Shown here: positions 1 through 11,746 of the stretch, piece after piece
Layout: the number at the start of each line of letters is the position of its first letter
Numbering within the stretch: position 1 is the stretch's first letter
From: Pleurodeles waltl
Taxonomy: Eukaryota > Chordata > Amphibia > Caudata > Salamandridae
Reading direction: 5' to 3'
DNA length: 64,000 nt
Assembly: GCF_031143425.1 (NCBI RefSeq)
Contig: NC_090437.1
Span: 1,180,578,863-1,180,642,862 of the forward strand
Position numbers and translations under genes: made by a program
The notes under the pieces: model-generated
What the model saw: the letters and a program-made list of their open reading frames with translations, nothing else
The model's database searches: none
What the model was told of the DNA's origin: nothing

Positions 1-744
1 TTGCAGACTCGTGCCCCCGTCACCTAGTGACTTTTAACCTACTTAGCTTGCTCTGTCTTAGCCCATTTAATTATTTAATTCTTCTAAGATGGCTGCCTTG
101 TTTATAGTTAGGCCACTTGTTATGAGTCACATTATCAGTGTCACTGCGCTAAGGCGTCAAGATCAAGCACCAAAGACAAACAAACAGTAGGTGTTCACAA
201 TGAGGGATTTTCCCTCTCTATACTTTCAAGGGATTGTTTATATTGATTGCCGTCCCAACATGTCTGTTATCTATTGTTTGGGAATACACCTACGTCAGGG
301 GTCCTTGTAGATCTGTATAAACACATCAAACTTTAGACAGATAATTAGAGGGATTCCGACCGGAGGGCATGGCCACCATCGCTGATATCGATGCTGTAGT
401 CATCTTGACGCTGACCATGTCTTCGTGTCCCTGCGGAGTCTGAGATAGAGACCTCATTCCAAGGTAACAAGGGTTGGGGGCTCCTCTCATGGACATGGCA
501 TTGGCAGATTAGGTTTAGCAAACTCAGCTCTCCTTTAGGTAGGAGGTTAGGCCTCTCACATTAGGGTATTAGGGCATATTACATCTCGTATGTCTTTTCT
601 ATGCATTGTAATAATGACTCTCATCTTCACAATTCTGTTCCTTGCACTATTCATTATCCTAATCATTGCAGCCCATGCGACTTATCGCAAATTGCAGTTA
701 TGTTAAATAAAAACTATTGAAACTCTACTGCATCTTTGTTATTT
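1..744 (+). repeat. 5' LTR copy of an endogenous retrovirus, cut at both ends
   Basis: This stretch is nearly identical to 2829-3572, so it is the upstream LTR of the same element. It lacks the first 56 bases (off the window edge). A TATA motif lies at 316-320 and an AATAAA-type signal near 707. The match to the other LTR stops abruptly at 744, right after the polyadenylation region, so U5, the primer binding site and everything up to the middle of pol are missing. A roughly 20-base stretch present in the 3' copy (about 3419-3440) is absent here. Confidence 0.8.
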
Positions 745-748
745 TGTT

Positions 749-850
749 ATAGCCCAGTTGGCTGAGCTTATAGCTCTTATTCTAGCGCTCGAACATACTG
801 AGCCAGGATGCCGGACTTTAATAGTCTGTGACTCTTATTATTGCATCAAG
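749..850 (+). pseudogene. Retroviral RNase H fragment (pol scrap)
   Basis: About 34 codons directly after the truncated LTR read AQLAELIALILALE, then VCDSYY. This is the RNase H pattern in which the Glu of the AEL-AL helix and the Asp of the following strand (DS) are catalytic. Only this piece remains; reverse transcriptase, integrase and the rest of RNase H are absent. The reading frame runs without a stop into the env-like region, so one deletion joined the LTR to RNase H and another joined RNase H to env. The family assignment rests on this short motif only. Confidence 0.6.
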
Positions 851-2069
851 GTCAGAATGAGGGCCATAGTGTTGTCTGCTATTGATATCACTCAGACAGA
901 CTTGTCCCGGTTATATCCTGGGCAAACACAGGTACGCTCCATCATGCAGCTGAGTTGGACTCTACAGACACTGAAAAATGGCCACATTCCATGGAAGTAT
1001 ATTAACGCAAGTGAATTCTTCACTGCTTTTCATTTTTCCAGAGAACAACAGACAATGGCTAAAAGGGAGGCTAGTTTCACCATGCTTCACGTAGAAAGGT
1101 TAGATAAATTGCCCTTCACAGTAGCAGAGAGTCCTTCAACTATCTGGCTCTTACATGGCAGAATTAGTTTACCCATTTCAACCTTTCGTTTCTCAAGCTG
1201 CCTGAAACATCTTGCAGTGGGAAGGTACGAGCAACTAGGAGATAGCTATATTAAGGAAGAATGGGAGTTGCCCTTTGATTACAAATGTCTGAACGGCGAA
1301 ACAGAGGTCTTTCTAAGCGGAAGCACATGTGAGACTGCTGTTAGTCATTCTATGATATGCAAGCAGGTGTCCCTTCACGGTCTTTGCAATGCGGGGGTCG
1401 CGAATTTGGCCTGTTTGCTGAAGGGTACTCCCGTCCCTTTGATTCGCCCGGTATTTCATGTACTTTCTAATGGAAGTTATGTGGTACTGAACGATCAAAG
1501 TTGTTGCGGCATGCGACCAGGAATTGCCTACGCAATCTCGGTCTTGAAGGGCGTTACGTGTTGTGGACATGTTTTGTTCCCCCCACACGAGAGATAAAAG
1601 TATCTGACATGTGGCCCCACATAGATACTATCAGTGTGAACTATGACAAGCTGAGCAGTCTAAAGGCGCTATACAGTAGTTTCAAAAACAGGTCGCCTTG
1701 ACATCCGCAAAGGAGACGTATGCTCTCCAGATTGCGAGATCATCAGTCAAGATACAATCCCTATTAAATACCAACTTCCGCAAGCACTTTGGAGAACTGG
1801 TATCGAGAATATTCAATGCTTCGAGCACCACTGGGATTGTTAATTTCTTTAAGGCTGTCGGGTCTGGTTTCGTGTCTATCTTCCAGACTGTCTTGGGAGT
1901 CATCCCGTCAGCCATCCATTCACTCTTTTCAAGTGTGTTTGGTGGCTTTCAAATTATTTTGGTTTTGATTGGCGGACTACTACTGCTATTTTTTCTGATT
2001 CGCAGTGGTTGTTTCTATCCAGCAACGCAGAGCAATGGAGCCGCTCCCACCAACTCCACTGTGCCGTGA
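851..2069 (+). pseudogene. Broken envelope-like gene of the endogenous retrovirus
   Basis: Three frames in succession carry the signal: 851-1597, about 1540-1701 and 1698-2069, so at least two frameshifts separate them. The first part is a cysteine-rich ectodomain-like region (about 15 Cys, with a CC pair near 1500-1512). The last part has a glycine-rich amphipathic stretch, then a strong membrane anchor (IILVLIGGLLLLFFLI, about 1951-1998) and a short tail. Position between pol scrap and polypurine tract/LTR fits env. I cannot assign the fusion-protein class: the membrane-proximal amphipathic segment is suggestive but not diagnostic. It is an old inactive copy with no complete reading frame. 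Confidence 0.6.
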
Positions 2070-2772
2070 ACGCATGGTTCGGATCTTTGGTGCACCCTTG
2101 CTGGTGGAATTGGAGCATGACTGGTCGTTGTCATTTTGACCCCTTCTCTGGTGCATACAACCAGTCTTCTGCTGCATATGGTGCCTCTTTGAACATCTGC
2201 CTATGGTCTGTCTTGCTGTTGCACCGACATCTCCTCTGGACGACGAACTGCTGATGTCCCCGATGAGGGTTCATACACGGTCATGCCCCTTGAGACTGAG
2301 GTTGCTCCGCGAGCCCACCTATGAGCCTTCTGTTTTGAGTTCTATCATGAACGAGGACACTGCAACGAATGACGTTACACCAGAAAATACTGCTGACTAC
2401 TGCTCTGTGGATCCGTTTGTCCGCCCAGCACTCAATTTGACACCAGATGATGTTGACTAATTTTTGAGGTAATTGGTTGGTGAGTTCGATGACACTCTTC
2501 AAGATCATGCGTACAGCAAATAATTTGATGAATTGACTTGCCATTCCTGATTCAAAATTATGCATTTAAATTAACATTGCTTTGGCACGCTGTGCTTGTC
2601 ATGGTTGACATTAACATCTCTGTATGTGTTTTAGCAGAATTTTTTTTATAACCTTTTTAACACATTTTAAAGAATTTTTAGCTGGTTTTTATGCTTTTAG
2701 CTTTTAGTTCAGAGCAATTTTAATGTTTGGGTTCCTGTACCTTCGTCATACCTGTTACGGCAATGGGGAGGG
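2070..2772 (+). other. Region between env and 3' LTR, with a polypurine tract
   Basis: About 700 bases follow the env stop. A reading frame at 2203-2460 (85 codons, no ATG at its first codon; acidic and Asn/Thr-rich end) could be a remnant of the env tail or of an accessory gene, as complex retroviruses carry there; nothing identifies it. An A+T-rich stretch follows. A purine run at 2762-2772 (ending GGGGAGGG) sits directly against the TGTAGTGA start of the 3' LTR and is the expected plus-strand primer. Confidence 0.5.
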
Positions 2773-3572
2773 TGTAGTGAATCCTAGTTCATTTTAATGC
2801 GATAACAGGAGTTAGCTTAGCCCCTGGCTTGCAGACTCGTGCCCCCGTCACCTAGTGACTTTTAACCTAATTAGCTTTCTCTGTCTTAGCTGATTTAATT
2901 ATTTAATTCTTCTAAGATGGCTGCCATGTTTATAGTTAGGCCACTTGTTATGAGTTACATATCAGTGTCACCGCGCTAAGGCGTCAAGATCAAGCACCAA
3001 AGACAAACAAACAGTAGGTGTTCACACTTAGGGATTTTCCATCTCCATAATTTCGAGGGATTGTTTATATTAATTGCCGTCCCAAGCATGAATGTTATCT
3101 ATTGTTTAGGAATACACCTACGTCAGAGGTCCTTGTAGATCTGTATAAATACATCACACTTTAGACAGATAATCAGAGAGATTCCGACCAGAGGGCATCG
3201 CCACCAGTCGTCTTGGCGCTGACCCAGTCTTCGTGTCCCTGTGGAGTCTGAGATAGAGACCTCAATCCAAGGTAACAAGGGTTGGGGGCTCCTCTCATGG
3301 ACATGGCATTGGCAGATTAGGTTTAGCAAACTCAGCTCTCCTTTAGATAGGAGGTTAGGCCTCTCGCATTAGGGTATTAGGGCATATTACATCTCGTATG
3401 TCTTTTCTATGCATTGCAAGATGGTGGGGGTCTTTGTAATAATGACTCTCGTCTTCAAAATTCTGTTCCTTGCATTATTCATTATCCTAATCATTGCAGC
3501 CCACGCAACTTATCACAAATTGCAGTTATGTTAAATAAAAACCATTGAAACTCTACTGCATCTTTGTTATTT
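2773..3572 (+). repeat. 3' LTR of the endogenous retrovirus
   Basis: Starts TGTAGTGA right after the purine run. A TATA box TATAAAT lies at 3144-3150, which puts U3 at about 400 bases. AATAAA lies at 3534-3539 and is followed by a GT-rich stretch near 3577-3588, typical of a polyadenylation site. Homology with the 5' copy ends at 3572 only because that copy is deleted. The true U5 end must lie further right, but no CA end with a target duplication can be fixed. Strong similarity of the two copies, apart from small indels, suggests a moderately young insertion. Confidence 0.8.
3144..3150 (+). promoter_or_regulatory. Retroviral LTR TATA box
   Basis: TATAAAT in the 3' LTR; the same site in the 5' copy is at 316-320. 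It lies about 390 bases upstream of AATAAA, giving a long R region. Confidence 0.55.
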
Positions 3573-4114
3573 ATTGCCTGTGTTTGTATGAGACATGATA
3601 AATCTGTGAGAAATGGGTAATCTCCGTTCAACCATGACACTCCCTTAGATGTCTTATTCTCGAGTCCATGCGTAAAGGCTGCCACAAATCACCTTTTACT
3701 ATTGTGTTTCTGGTGAGGTGCTGCTAGTGAGCCGGTAAGGATGGGACAACAGTTGCGACTTGTTGTAGGATAGTCATAGTCGCCTACAAGTAAAGGTACT
3801 GTCATCCTTTAACCAGCAGTCTTGCCCAGAGCAAGAGTCCAAACTGCAACAGGGGTAGACTAGAGGTTTCCCCCACTTCAAAGGGTAACACCAAGTATAA
3901 ATATTGGACCTCCTGAGCCAGTCATCAGTACAGTCCTGGACCTCTGGGCATTCCAGAAGAGGAACCTTTTCCTAAAGAACTGTTGGCTGCTTGAAGCATG
4001 GCTTGTTCCCCAGAGGACTGCCCTGCTGATTGAGGCCTGTTCTGTTCTCTGAGAAGGAAGACTGCTCCTGGTCCTTGTCAGGGTGAACCACAAAAGTCAC
4101 TAAAATACCTTATA
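3573..4114. other. No gene seen; probable U5 plus flank
   Basis: The first 100-200 bases probably belong to U5 of the retroviral LTR. The rest shows no coding similarity or terminal motif I recognise. Confidence 0.4.
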
Positions 4115-5400
4115 ATTAACCCTCTGGTAGCTTGGCACAGAACAATCAGGCTTAATTTAGCAGCAATATGTATAGTATTTATGCAGCATTTAAAAAGTAA
4201 TGAAGTGAAAACACAACACAAGAGTAAGGTTTAAGACATATAATGACACCAAAATGAGAACCATCCAATAATCAGAGTCAGAGTGATGAGTTTTTTTACG
4301 TTTTCGTAAAAACAGCAGCAAGCAGCACAAAGTGCCTCTTGCAGTTATCAGGCCTTGCTGAACAGGGAGAAAGTCACAAGTTCAGGTCAAACATGACGGA
4401 ATGTGGGTCAGATAAAAAGGCCAGGTTAACCTTGCTAAAGAGTTACCTTTTCATGTCCTGCATGAAGAGTTCCTTTCACGTTGGCAGGTGCTGGAAGGTG
4501 AAGCCTGTTGATGCAAGGAGCAGGTCATTTGTTGCAGACTGTCGCTGTTGTAGAACGTGGAACCAGTCATCACTGAAAGTTCATGCTGGTGGCTGTTAAG
4601 GGCTGTCGCTATCTAAACAAAGAGCAGATCCCTCTAGAGCTTTGTGTTTGCAGTCATCGCAGATGGTCATTTCTTGTTACAAAGAGGTTACTTTGTAGTC
4701 CCAAGGAGTCCAATATTTCTGTATCTTCTTCTTTCCCTGAAGATATTACACTGATGCCAGTTGAAGGGACTAGAGCCTGGGGAGCACCACTATAGGGTCA
4801 GGACTCACTCCAGCAGAGACCAGCAGGAGGGCTCAGGTAGATCGAGGCAAGTGCGGTTGGTGTTAGTATGCAGGGCAATTCCATTAAGACCTCTGGAAGT
4901 TTGTTGTGTCCCTGTAGCTACAATTGAGGCCTGCCAACTGACCAGTAGGGTCACTCTGAGTAGCTTAGGTTATACTTCTTTTTTCAGTCTCCAGGGCAGT
5001 CCCTCTTCTTCAGACATCAGGACAGTCCTTCTTTTGAATATTCTACAGGGCCAGGAGAATTCTGATGAGATGTTCTGACGGTCCTACCTTTATACCTGGT
5101 GGTAGCCTTTGGTCCAGGGAATTCCCTGGCCTACCACAAAAACTGGTTCTGGTCAGTTCTCTTCCTTCCCCTGGTCCTGGATCCAAACTGACAAAGGTAA
5201 GGGCAGTCTGGTTTCAGGTTCCTTTATGTGTGCTGTAGGCATGGCCATTTAGAGTGTAATCAGGCCAGGGCACAACTCCTCCCCAGGCATTATGTCAGAA
5301 ATATCCTCTCCCCTAAAACCTAGGTCTTCTTTTTCCTATATCTAGAAGCAACACACAACCCACAGCAGGAGAGCCATTCACAGTGATGTGAGTCGGTGTA
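4115..5400 (-). repeat. Reversed gypsy-type LTR fragment, old
   Basis: CCCTCTGGTAGCTTGGCAC at about 4121-4139 and the following A-rich stretch match the start of the minus-strand LTR at 60858 (its copy is near 60965-60985). Later blocks, such as the AAAGTGCCT stretch near 4330, are also in the same order as in that LTR. No terminal TG/CA or duplication survives. The short reading frames here (for example 4339-4599 and 4761-5078) have no recognisable protein content. Confidence 0.5.
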
Positions 5401-5786
5401 CTGGCAGAAAGTTATAGTTGGTTTGGGCAACAAAACTACAAAAAAGCAGGCTTCATACTTAAAGATAATTTTAATTTACAACTCATTTGATTGCAAACAT
5501 AAGCTCTGTATCTGACCCTAATTTGCTGTTAGCACTTAGCTGTTAGCACTTGTAATAAGGTAACCCAGTGCTAATCTATGTTTCACATGCCAAAACGTGT
5601 TAGACATGGCATTATCGGTGTGGTTTTCCCTGTCTTTTAGCCTCTGCCTCCTGTATTTTTGATTTTGTGCTGAATTTTGTTTTTGCTGGTTGTGGTACTT
5701 TGGGCACTTTACAGCCTGCTAATCAGTGCTAAAGTGCAAATGCTCCCTGTGTAGACTGTGATTCTGATTGGTTTATCCATGATTAG

Positions 5787-8473
5787 TGTAAGGAAATGCC
5801 TCCTTGGCATGGTTGCCCCCTGACTTTTTGCCTTTGCTGATGCTATGTTTACAATTGAAAGTGTGCTGAGGCCTGCTAACCAGGCCCCAGCACCAGTGTT
5901 CTTTCCCTAACCTGTACTTTTGTATCCACAATTGGCAGACCCTGGCATCCAGATAAGTCCCTTGTAACTGGTACTTCTAGTACCAAGGGCCCTGATGCCA
6001 AGGAAGGTCTCTAAGGGCTGCAGCATGTCTTATGCCACCCTGGAGACCTCTCACTCAGCACAGACACACTGCTTACCAGCTTGTGTGTGCTAGTGAGAAC
6101 AAAACGAGTAAGTCGACATGGCACTCCCCTCAGGGTGCCATGCCAGCCTCTCACTGCCCATGCAGTATAGGTAAGACACCCCTCTAGCAGGCCTTACAGC
6201 CCTAAGGCAGGGTGCACTATACCATAGGTGAGGGTACCAGTGCATGAGCATGGTACCCCTACAGTGTCTAAACAAAACCTTAGACATTGTAAGTGCAGGG
6301 TAGCCATAAGAGTATATGGTCTGGGAGTCTGTCAAACACGAACTCCACAGCACCATAATGGCTACACTGAAAACTGGGAAGTTTGGTATCAAACTTCTCA
6401 GCACAATAAATGCACACTGATGCCAGTGTACATTTTATTGTGAAATACACCACAGAGGGCACCTTAGAGGTGCCCCCTGAAACTTAACCAACTATCTGTG
6501 TAGGCTGACTGGTTCCAGCAGCCTGCCACACTAGAGACATGTTGCTGGCCCCATGGGGAGAGTGCCTTTGTCACTCTGAGGCCAGTAACAAAGCCTGCAC
6601 TGGGTGGAGATGCTAACACCTCCCCCAGGCAGGAGCTGTAACACCTGGCGGTGAGCCTCAAAGGCTCACCCCTTTGTCACAGCCCAGCAGGGCACTCCAG
6701 CTTAGTGGAGTTGCCCGCCCCCTCCGGCCACGGCCCCCACTTTTGGCGGCAAGGCTGGAGGGAACAAAGAAAGCAACAAGGAGGAGTCACTGGCCAGTCA
6801 GGACAGCCCCTAAGGTGTCCTGAGCTGAAGTGACTCTAACTTTTAGAAATCCTCCATCTTGCAGATGGAGGATTCCCCCAATAGGGTTAGGATTGTGACC
6901 CCCTCCCCTTGGGAGGAGGCACAAAGAGGGTGTACCCACCCTCAGGGCTAGTAGCCATTGGCTACTAACCCCCCAGACCTAAACACGCCCTTAAATTTAG
7001 TATTTAAGGGCTACCCTGAACCCTAGAAAATCAGATTCCTGCAACTACAAGAAGAAGGACTGCCTAGCTGAAAAACCCCTGCAGAGGAAGACCAGAAGAC
7101 GACAACTGCCTTGGCTCCAGAAACTCACCGGCCTGTCTCCTGCCTTCCAAAGATCCTGCTCCAGCGACGCCTTCCAAAGGGACCAGCGACCTCGACATCC
7201 TCTGAGGACTGCCCCTGCTTCGAAAAGACAAGAAACTCCCGAGGACAGCGGACCTGCTCCAAAGAAAAGCTGCAACTTTGTTTCCAGCAGCTTTAAAGAA
7301 CCCTGCAAGCTCCCCGCAAAAGGCGTGAGACTTGCAACACTGCACCCGGCGACCCCGACTCGGCTGGTGGCGATCCAACACCTCAGGAGGGACCCCAGGA
7401 CTACTCTAAGACTGTGAGTATAAAAACCTGTCCCCCCTGAGCCCCCACAGCGCCGCCTGCAGAGGGAATCCCGAGGCTTCCCCTGACCGCGACTCTTTGA
7501 ATCCAAAGTCCCGACACCTGGGAGAGACCCTGCACCCGCAGCCCCCAGGACCTGAAGGACCGGACTTTCACTGGAGGAGTGACCCCCAGGAGTCCCTCTC
7601 CCTTGCCCAAGTGGAGGTTTCCCCGAGGAACCCCCCCCTTGCGTGCCTGCAGCGCTGAAGAGATCCCTAGATCTCCCATTGACTTCCATTACAAACCCGA
7701 CGCTTGTTTCTACACTGCACCCGGCCGCCCCCGCGCTGCTGAGGGTGAAATTTCTGTGTGGGCTTGTGTCCCCCCCGGTGCCCTACAAAACCCCCCTGGT
7801 CTGCCCTCCGAAGACGCGGGTACTTACCTGCAAGCAGACCGGAACCGGGGCACCCCCTTCTCTCCATTCTAGCCTATGTGTTTTGGGCACCACTTTGAAC
7901 TCTGCACCTGACCGACCCTGAGCTGCTGGTGTGGTGACTTTGGGGTTGCTCTGAACCCCCAACGGTGGGCTACCTTGGACCAAGAACTGAACCCTGTAAG
8001 TGTCTTACTTACCTGGTAAAACTAACAAATACTTACCTCCCCTAGGAACTGTGAAAATTGCACTGTGTCCACTTTTAAAACAGCTATTTGTGAATAACTT
8101 GAAAAGTATACATGCAATTTTGATGATTTGAAGTTCCTAAAGTACTTACCTGCAATACCTTTCGAATGAGCTATTACATGTAGAATTTGAACCTGTGGTT
8201 CTTAAAATAAACTAAGAAAAGATATTTTTCTATATAAAAACCTATTGGCTGGATTTGTCTCTGAGTGTGTGTACCTCATTTATTGTCTATGTGTATGTAC
8301 AACAAATGCTTAACACTACTCCTTGGATAAGCCTACTGCTCGACCACACTACCACAAAATAGAGCATTAGTATTATCTATTTTTACCACTATTTTACCTC
8401 TAAGGGGAACCCTTGGACTCTGTGCATGCTATTCCTTACTTTGAAATAGCACATACAGAGCCAACTTCCTACA
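5787..8473 (+). mobile_element. Solo LTR of a second family, inserted in the first LTR
   Basis: Runs from TGTAAGGAAATGCC to AACTTCCTACA, with short inverted ends (TGTAAGGA/TTCCTACA). It is flanked by perfect 5-bp duplications ATTAG at 5782-5786 and 8474-8478. Joining the flanks restores the host LTR (CCATGATTAG-CATATTTG). At 2687 bp with no internal coding domain it is a solo LTR. AATAAA at 8206-8211 supports the plus orientation. The longest minus-strand frame inside (7045-7689, 214 codons) is G/S-rich with no domain and is not taken as a gene. Confidence 0.88.
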
Positions 8474-10302
8474 ATTAGCATATTTGATTTTCTAGTAAAG
8501 TGCACTATTTGTGCCCAGGGCCTGTAAATCATATGCTACTAGTGGGCCAACAGCACTGTTTGTGCCACCCACATAAGTAGCCCTATAAACGTGTCTCAGA
8601 CCTGGCACTGCAGTGTTTGTGTGTGGAGTTTTAGACTGCCTATTCGACCTGGCAAATGCGCCTTCTTGCCAAACTCAAAACTTGCTCTTTACTACATTTA
8701 AATCACCCCTAAGGTAGCCCCTAGGAAGCCCCATGGGCAGAGGGCAGTGTATTTAAAAAGTAGATCATGTATTAGTGTGTTTTACATGTGCTCATAGTGA
8801 AACACAGCGTAATTCATTTTTCATTACTACAAGGCCTATCTCTCCCGCAGGTTAACATCGGGATTGCCTTGAAATATCTTTTAAGTGGAATTTCCCATTG
8901 GGCGCAGATAGAAATATGGAGTTTGGGGTTTGTGAACCCACCAATTTAAAAATACATCTTTTGGTAAAGTTGTTTTTTAGATTGTAAGTTTAAAAATACC
9001 ACTTATAGAAAGTGGGCATTTTGGTGCTTAATCATTCTGTGCGTCTGCCTGGCTGCTGAATACACGTCTGTGTCAGACTGACTATTGGGCTGTTTGAGAA
9101 TTAACTCTAGACAGTCACACAAAGGGAACTGAGATGTATCCTGCATATCCTGATGGGTCTTCCTGGGCTAGAGTGGTGGGAGGAGCTGACATTTGCACCT
9201 AAATAGGGCTGTGTCTGTCCTTATATAATGCAGTCTCCAAACCCCTAAAGTATGCATGGGACCAGGGCTGGAAAGGCAGGGTCTTGTGCACTACAAATAC
9301 TTTCCTTTGAAGTTTGCCTACTTTAAAGTCAGAAATAAGTATTAGACTTCACAACTTCATAGCATTTCTGAGCAAGAGGAGACTCTGCCAAGGAGAAGAG
9401 CTGTGAGGAGGAGTACTGTCCCTTTGCTGTGTGTGCTTTGCTGGGTTGGCCTGCAGTTGCCGCTTCTGCTTTAGAGAGGTCAAAGACTGGACTTTCCTGT
9501 GTATCCTGCTTGTGAAGTTTCTCCAAGGGCTTGTACTGAACTTGCCTCCTGTTAAGAAGGACTTCACCTGCCAGTCTCTGGGTTCTCTTGCTGAGGACCA
9601 TGGCTCACCAGATGGTACCAACTCCAGATCCTGGGCCCTTGCGAGTGAAAGGTGGCCTAAAAACAAGAATAACCTGGCGCACCCACTCTGGATGACTCCA
9701 GAACCAGCGTCGCTGCCTGACTCTGTGCCGCTGCCTAAATCCAAAGCTGTGGTCTCCACTGAAGTGCAACAACCGTGACAAACGCCGCAGACCCGGTGCC
9801 ACTGGCCTGAAGCCACCGCAGCACCCCTCAAGTCCTGCGACATTGTGAGTGCTATGTCACCGATGCCCATGACACCCAACTCCATCACAGTGCCTGTGGC
9901 CCCACGGTGTGAGGTTGCCCATTCGCATCTTGACCCACCGAATTTATCAACCCCGCAGGATTGTAAGGAACCAACACCTCAACGCCGCACCACCTCCCCT
10001 GTAACTGAAAGGACCGATGCCTCACCTCCCCTGCATCGCAGTAAGGAACCAACACGTCACCTTCCTGGTAGCAGTAAGGAACTGACGCTATACTGGCTCC
10101 AGCGATGCTTCACCTCCCCGACTCTGTGCAATGTCTTTGTTTCATTGTTTTCAAAGGTACTGTACCTGGGGTCCGTGCAACACAGTGACCGGCGCCGCAC
10201 TGCCTCTGGAGAGGTGTCAGACTTTTGGGAACGACTCTGTCAATGACATTCTGATAGCCTCAGTTGGAGCTATTGTGCTTCTAAGCACTTTATTCAGATT
10301 TT

Positions 10303-10912
10303 GGGGCATATTTGCTAGCCCCTGTGGTGCAGGGTGGTGCAGCAAGTACCCTGCGTCACCGGAGAAGGGCTGAAATGCACCATATCTACAAGATACAGAG
10401 CATTTTTGTCCTCTCCCTTTGTGCTGGTGCTAAAATTAGAATGCAGCACACAGAATTAGGAAATTGTCATTATTTAATGATTGTTCATATGAAGGAAGGG
10501 ACACCTTCCTGCATATAAACAATCATTAATGTTGTTTTGCTTTTTCATGTGTGTTGAAGAATGCAGCACACATAGAAAAAGAGCAAACAAGGAGAAAAAA
10601 GTATTTCTCCTCATTGCACCACTCCAATGCCACCCCTTGGGTTGGGTTCGTTTTGGCACTGCCTCAGAGTTGCGATTTCTCATAAATCTGGGGCAGTGTC
10701 AAAAGTAATGTGTGTTGAGTAAAAACACCCACAGCAACACCCATTGCAAGCCCCTCTGTCACAAAAAACTGCATTGGGGGGCCATATTTACAACCTTTCA
10801 GCAACGCAAAGTGGCATAGCGCTACTTTGTAAATGTGGAAATGGGCACAGCGCCACCAGAGCATCGCTAAAAGTGATGCTCCGGTGGCACTAGTGCCTTG
10901 AAGATAAGCCCC
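10303..10912. mobile_element. MITE-like element with GGGGC ends and internal hairpins
   Basis: Starts GGGGCATATTTGCTAGCCCC and ends in the complement of GGGGCTTATCTTCAAGGCAC, so it has imperfect terminal inverted repeats. The sister LTR (57650-57710) lacks it, proving insertion. Internal inverted repeats are visible, for example around 10470-10530 (TGATTGTT... and its complement) and 10538-10580. No target duplication is clear because the junctions are T-rich. Superfamily not assigned. Confidence 0.6.
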
Positions 10913-11214
10913 ATAATTTTTGCTTGTGTAAGTTGGATTTTTGTCATTTTGGTCTTGTTTTACTTAGATAAATATTGGCTATTCTTCGAACTTGGTGTCA
11001 TGTCCAGTTGTAGTATCGTTACTGAGTCACTGTGTGTGTGTGGGTACAAATACTTAACACATTGCCTCCGAGAAAAGCCTGACTGCTCATGCAAAGCTAC
11101 CAAAGGGATGACGAGGGGTTCTCTTAGGAGTGTGACTCCCTTATCATGACTAAAATGAGGGGGCTACTTGGACAGGGCTAAACTTACTGTCAACTAGAGA
11201 CCCCATTTCTAACA

Positions 11215-11746
11215 TCCACAGCGGTAAGGATAGGACTTGTACTTGTACTTGACATACAATGGTTGGTGTACACGATTCCCTTAGTGCAGACCACTACATG
11301 ACCACCTACTTTTTTTTTCCTTTTGGCAGGGTGTAAACTGTTGTTTTTAGCTGGCTTTGTGGCTAAAGACTGTAGTTTGTTGTTTAGGTGGCAGTAGGAT
11401 GGGTACACATTTTTAAGTGGAGGCTCTTTTTACTTTTATTTCTCCTCCCTATGCTCCGTACCGCAACACCTTCTTTAGGGCTGAGTGCTCTACCTTTTAG
11501 AGTTTGGGCAGGGCTACTAGTGCTCCCTTGCCCAATAAATGCAGTAAGCAGCATGGATTCCCATCAGTTCCTGGAATGTGAGTGGTGCCAGCCATTCTTT
11601 CCATTTTGTCGCAGCTCAGTCGCAGAGACTATTCTATGGTAATGAAACTTGGCCATGCTGTTGTGGTGAGATTCTGCTCTGTTCCCAGTATGCTAGTTTT
11701 ATGAAGCCATGCTCTAAATGTAATTTTGAATGTCAGAACAAGCTTG
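11215..11746 (+). other. Leader remnant of the family-1 gypsy element
   Basis: The first 100 bases (AGGACTTGTACTTGTACTTG and GACCACTACATGACCAC) match the stretch after the LTR at 57978-58075 closely. No gag reading frame survives, and the remainder to 11746 shows nothing recognisable. Confidence 0.5.

Larger units (their letters stand above)
5598..11214 (+). mobile_element. Gypsy-type LTR (family 1), split by nested insertions
   Basis: Begins TGTTAGACATGG and ends CCATTTCTAACA, followed by leader sequence resembling that after the LTR end at 57977. Removing the inserted solo LTR (5787-8473) and the MITE (10303-10912) leaves about 2.3 kb, close to the 2.2 kb of the sister copy at 33619-57977. 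Blocks such as the TTGGCATATTTGATTT region, the AGAAAGTGGGCATTTT region and the end region near 10900-11214 align with that copy in order. It serves as the unoccupied reference for the Harbinger insertion sites. No protein is encoded; many short frames inside are noise. Confidence 0.8.

Noticed and set aside
7045..7689. Minus-strand frame of 214 codons
   Set aside because: Lies inside a solo LTR, is low-complexity G/S-rich without a domain, and no related frame is seen in other LTRs.
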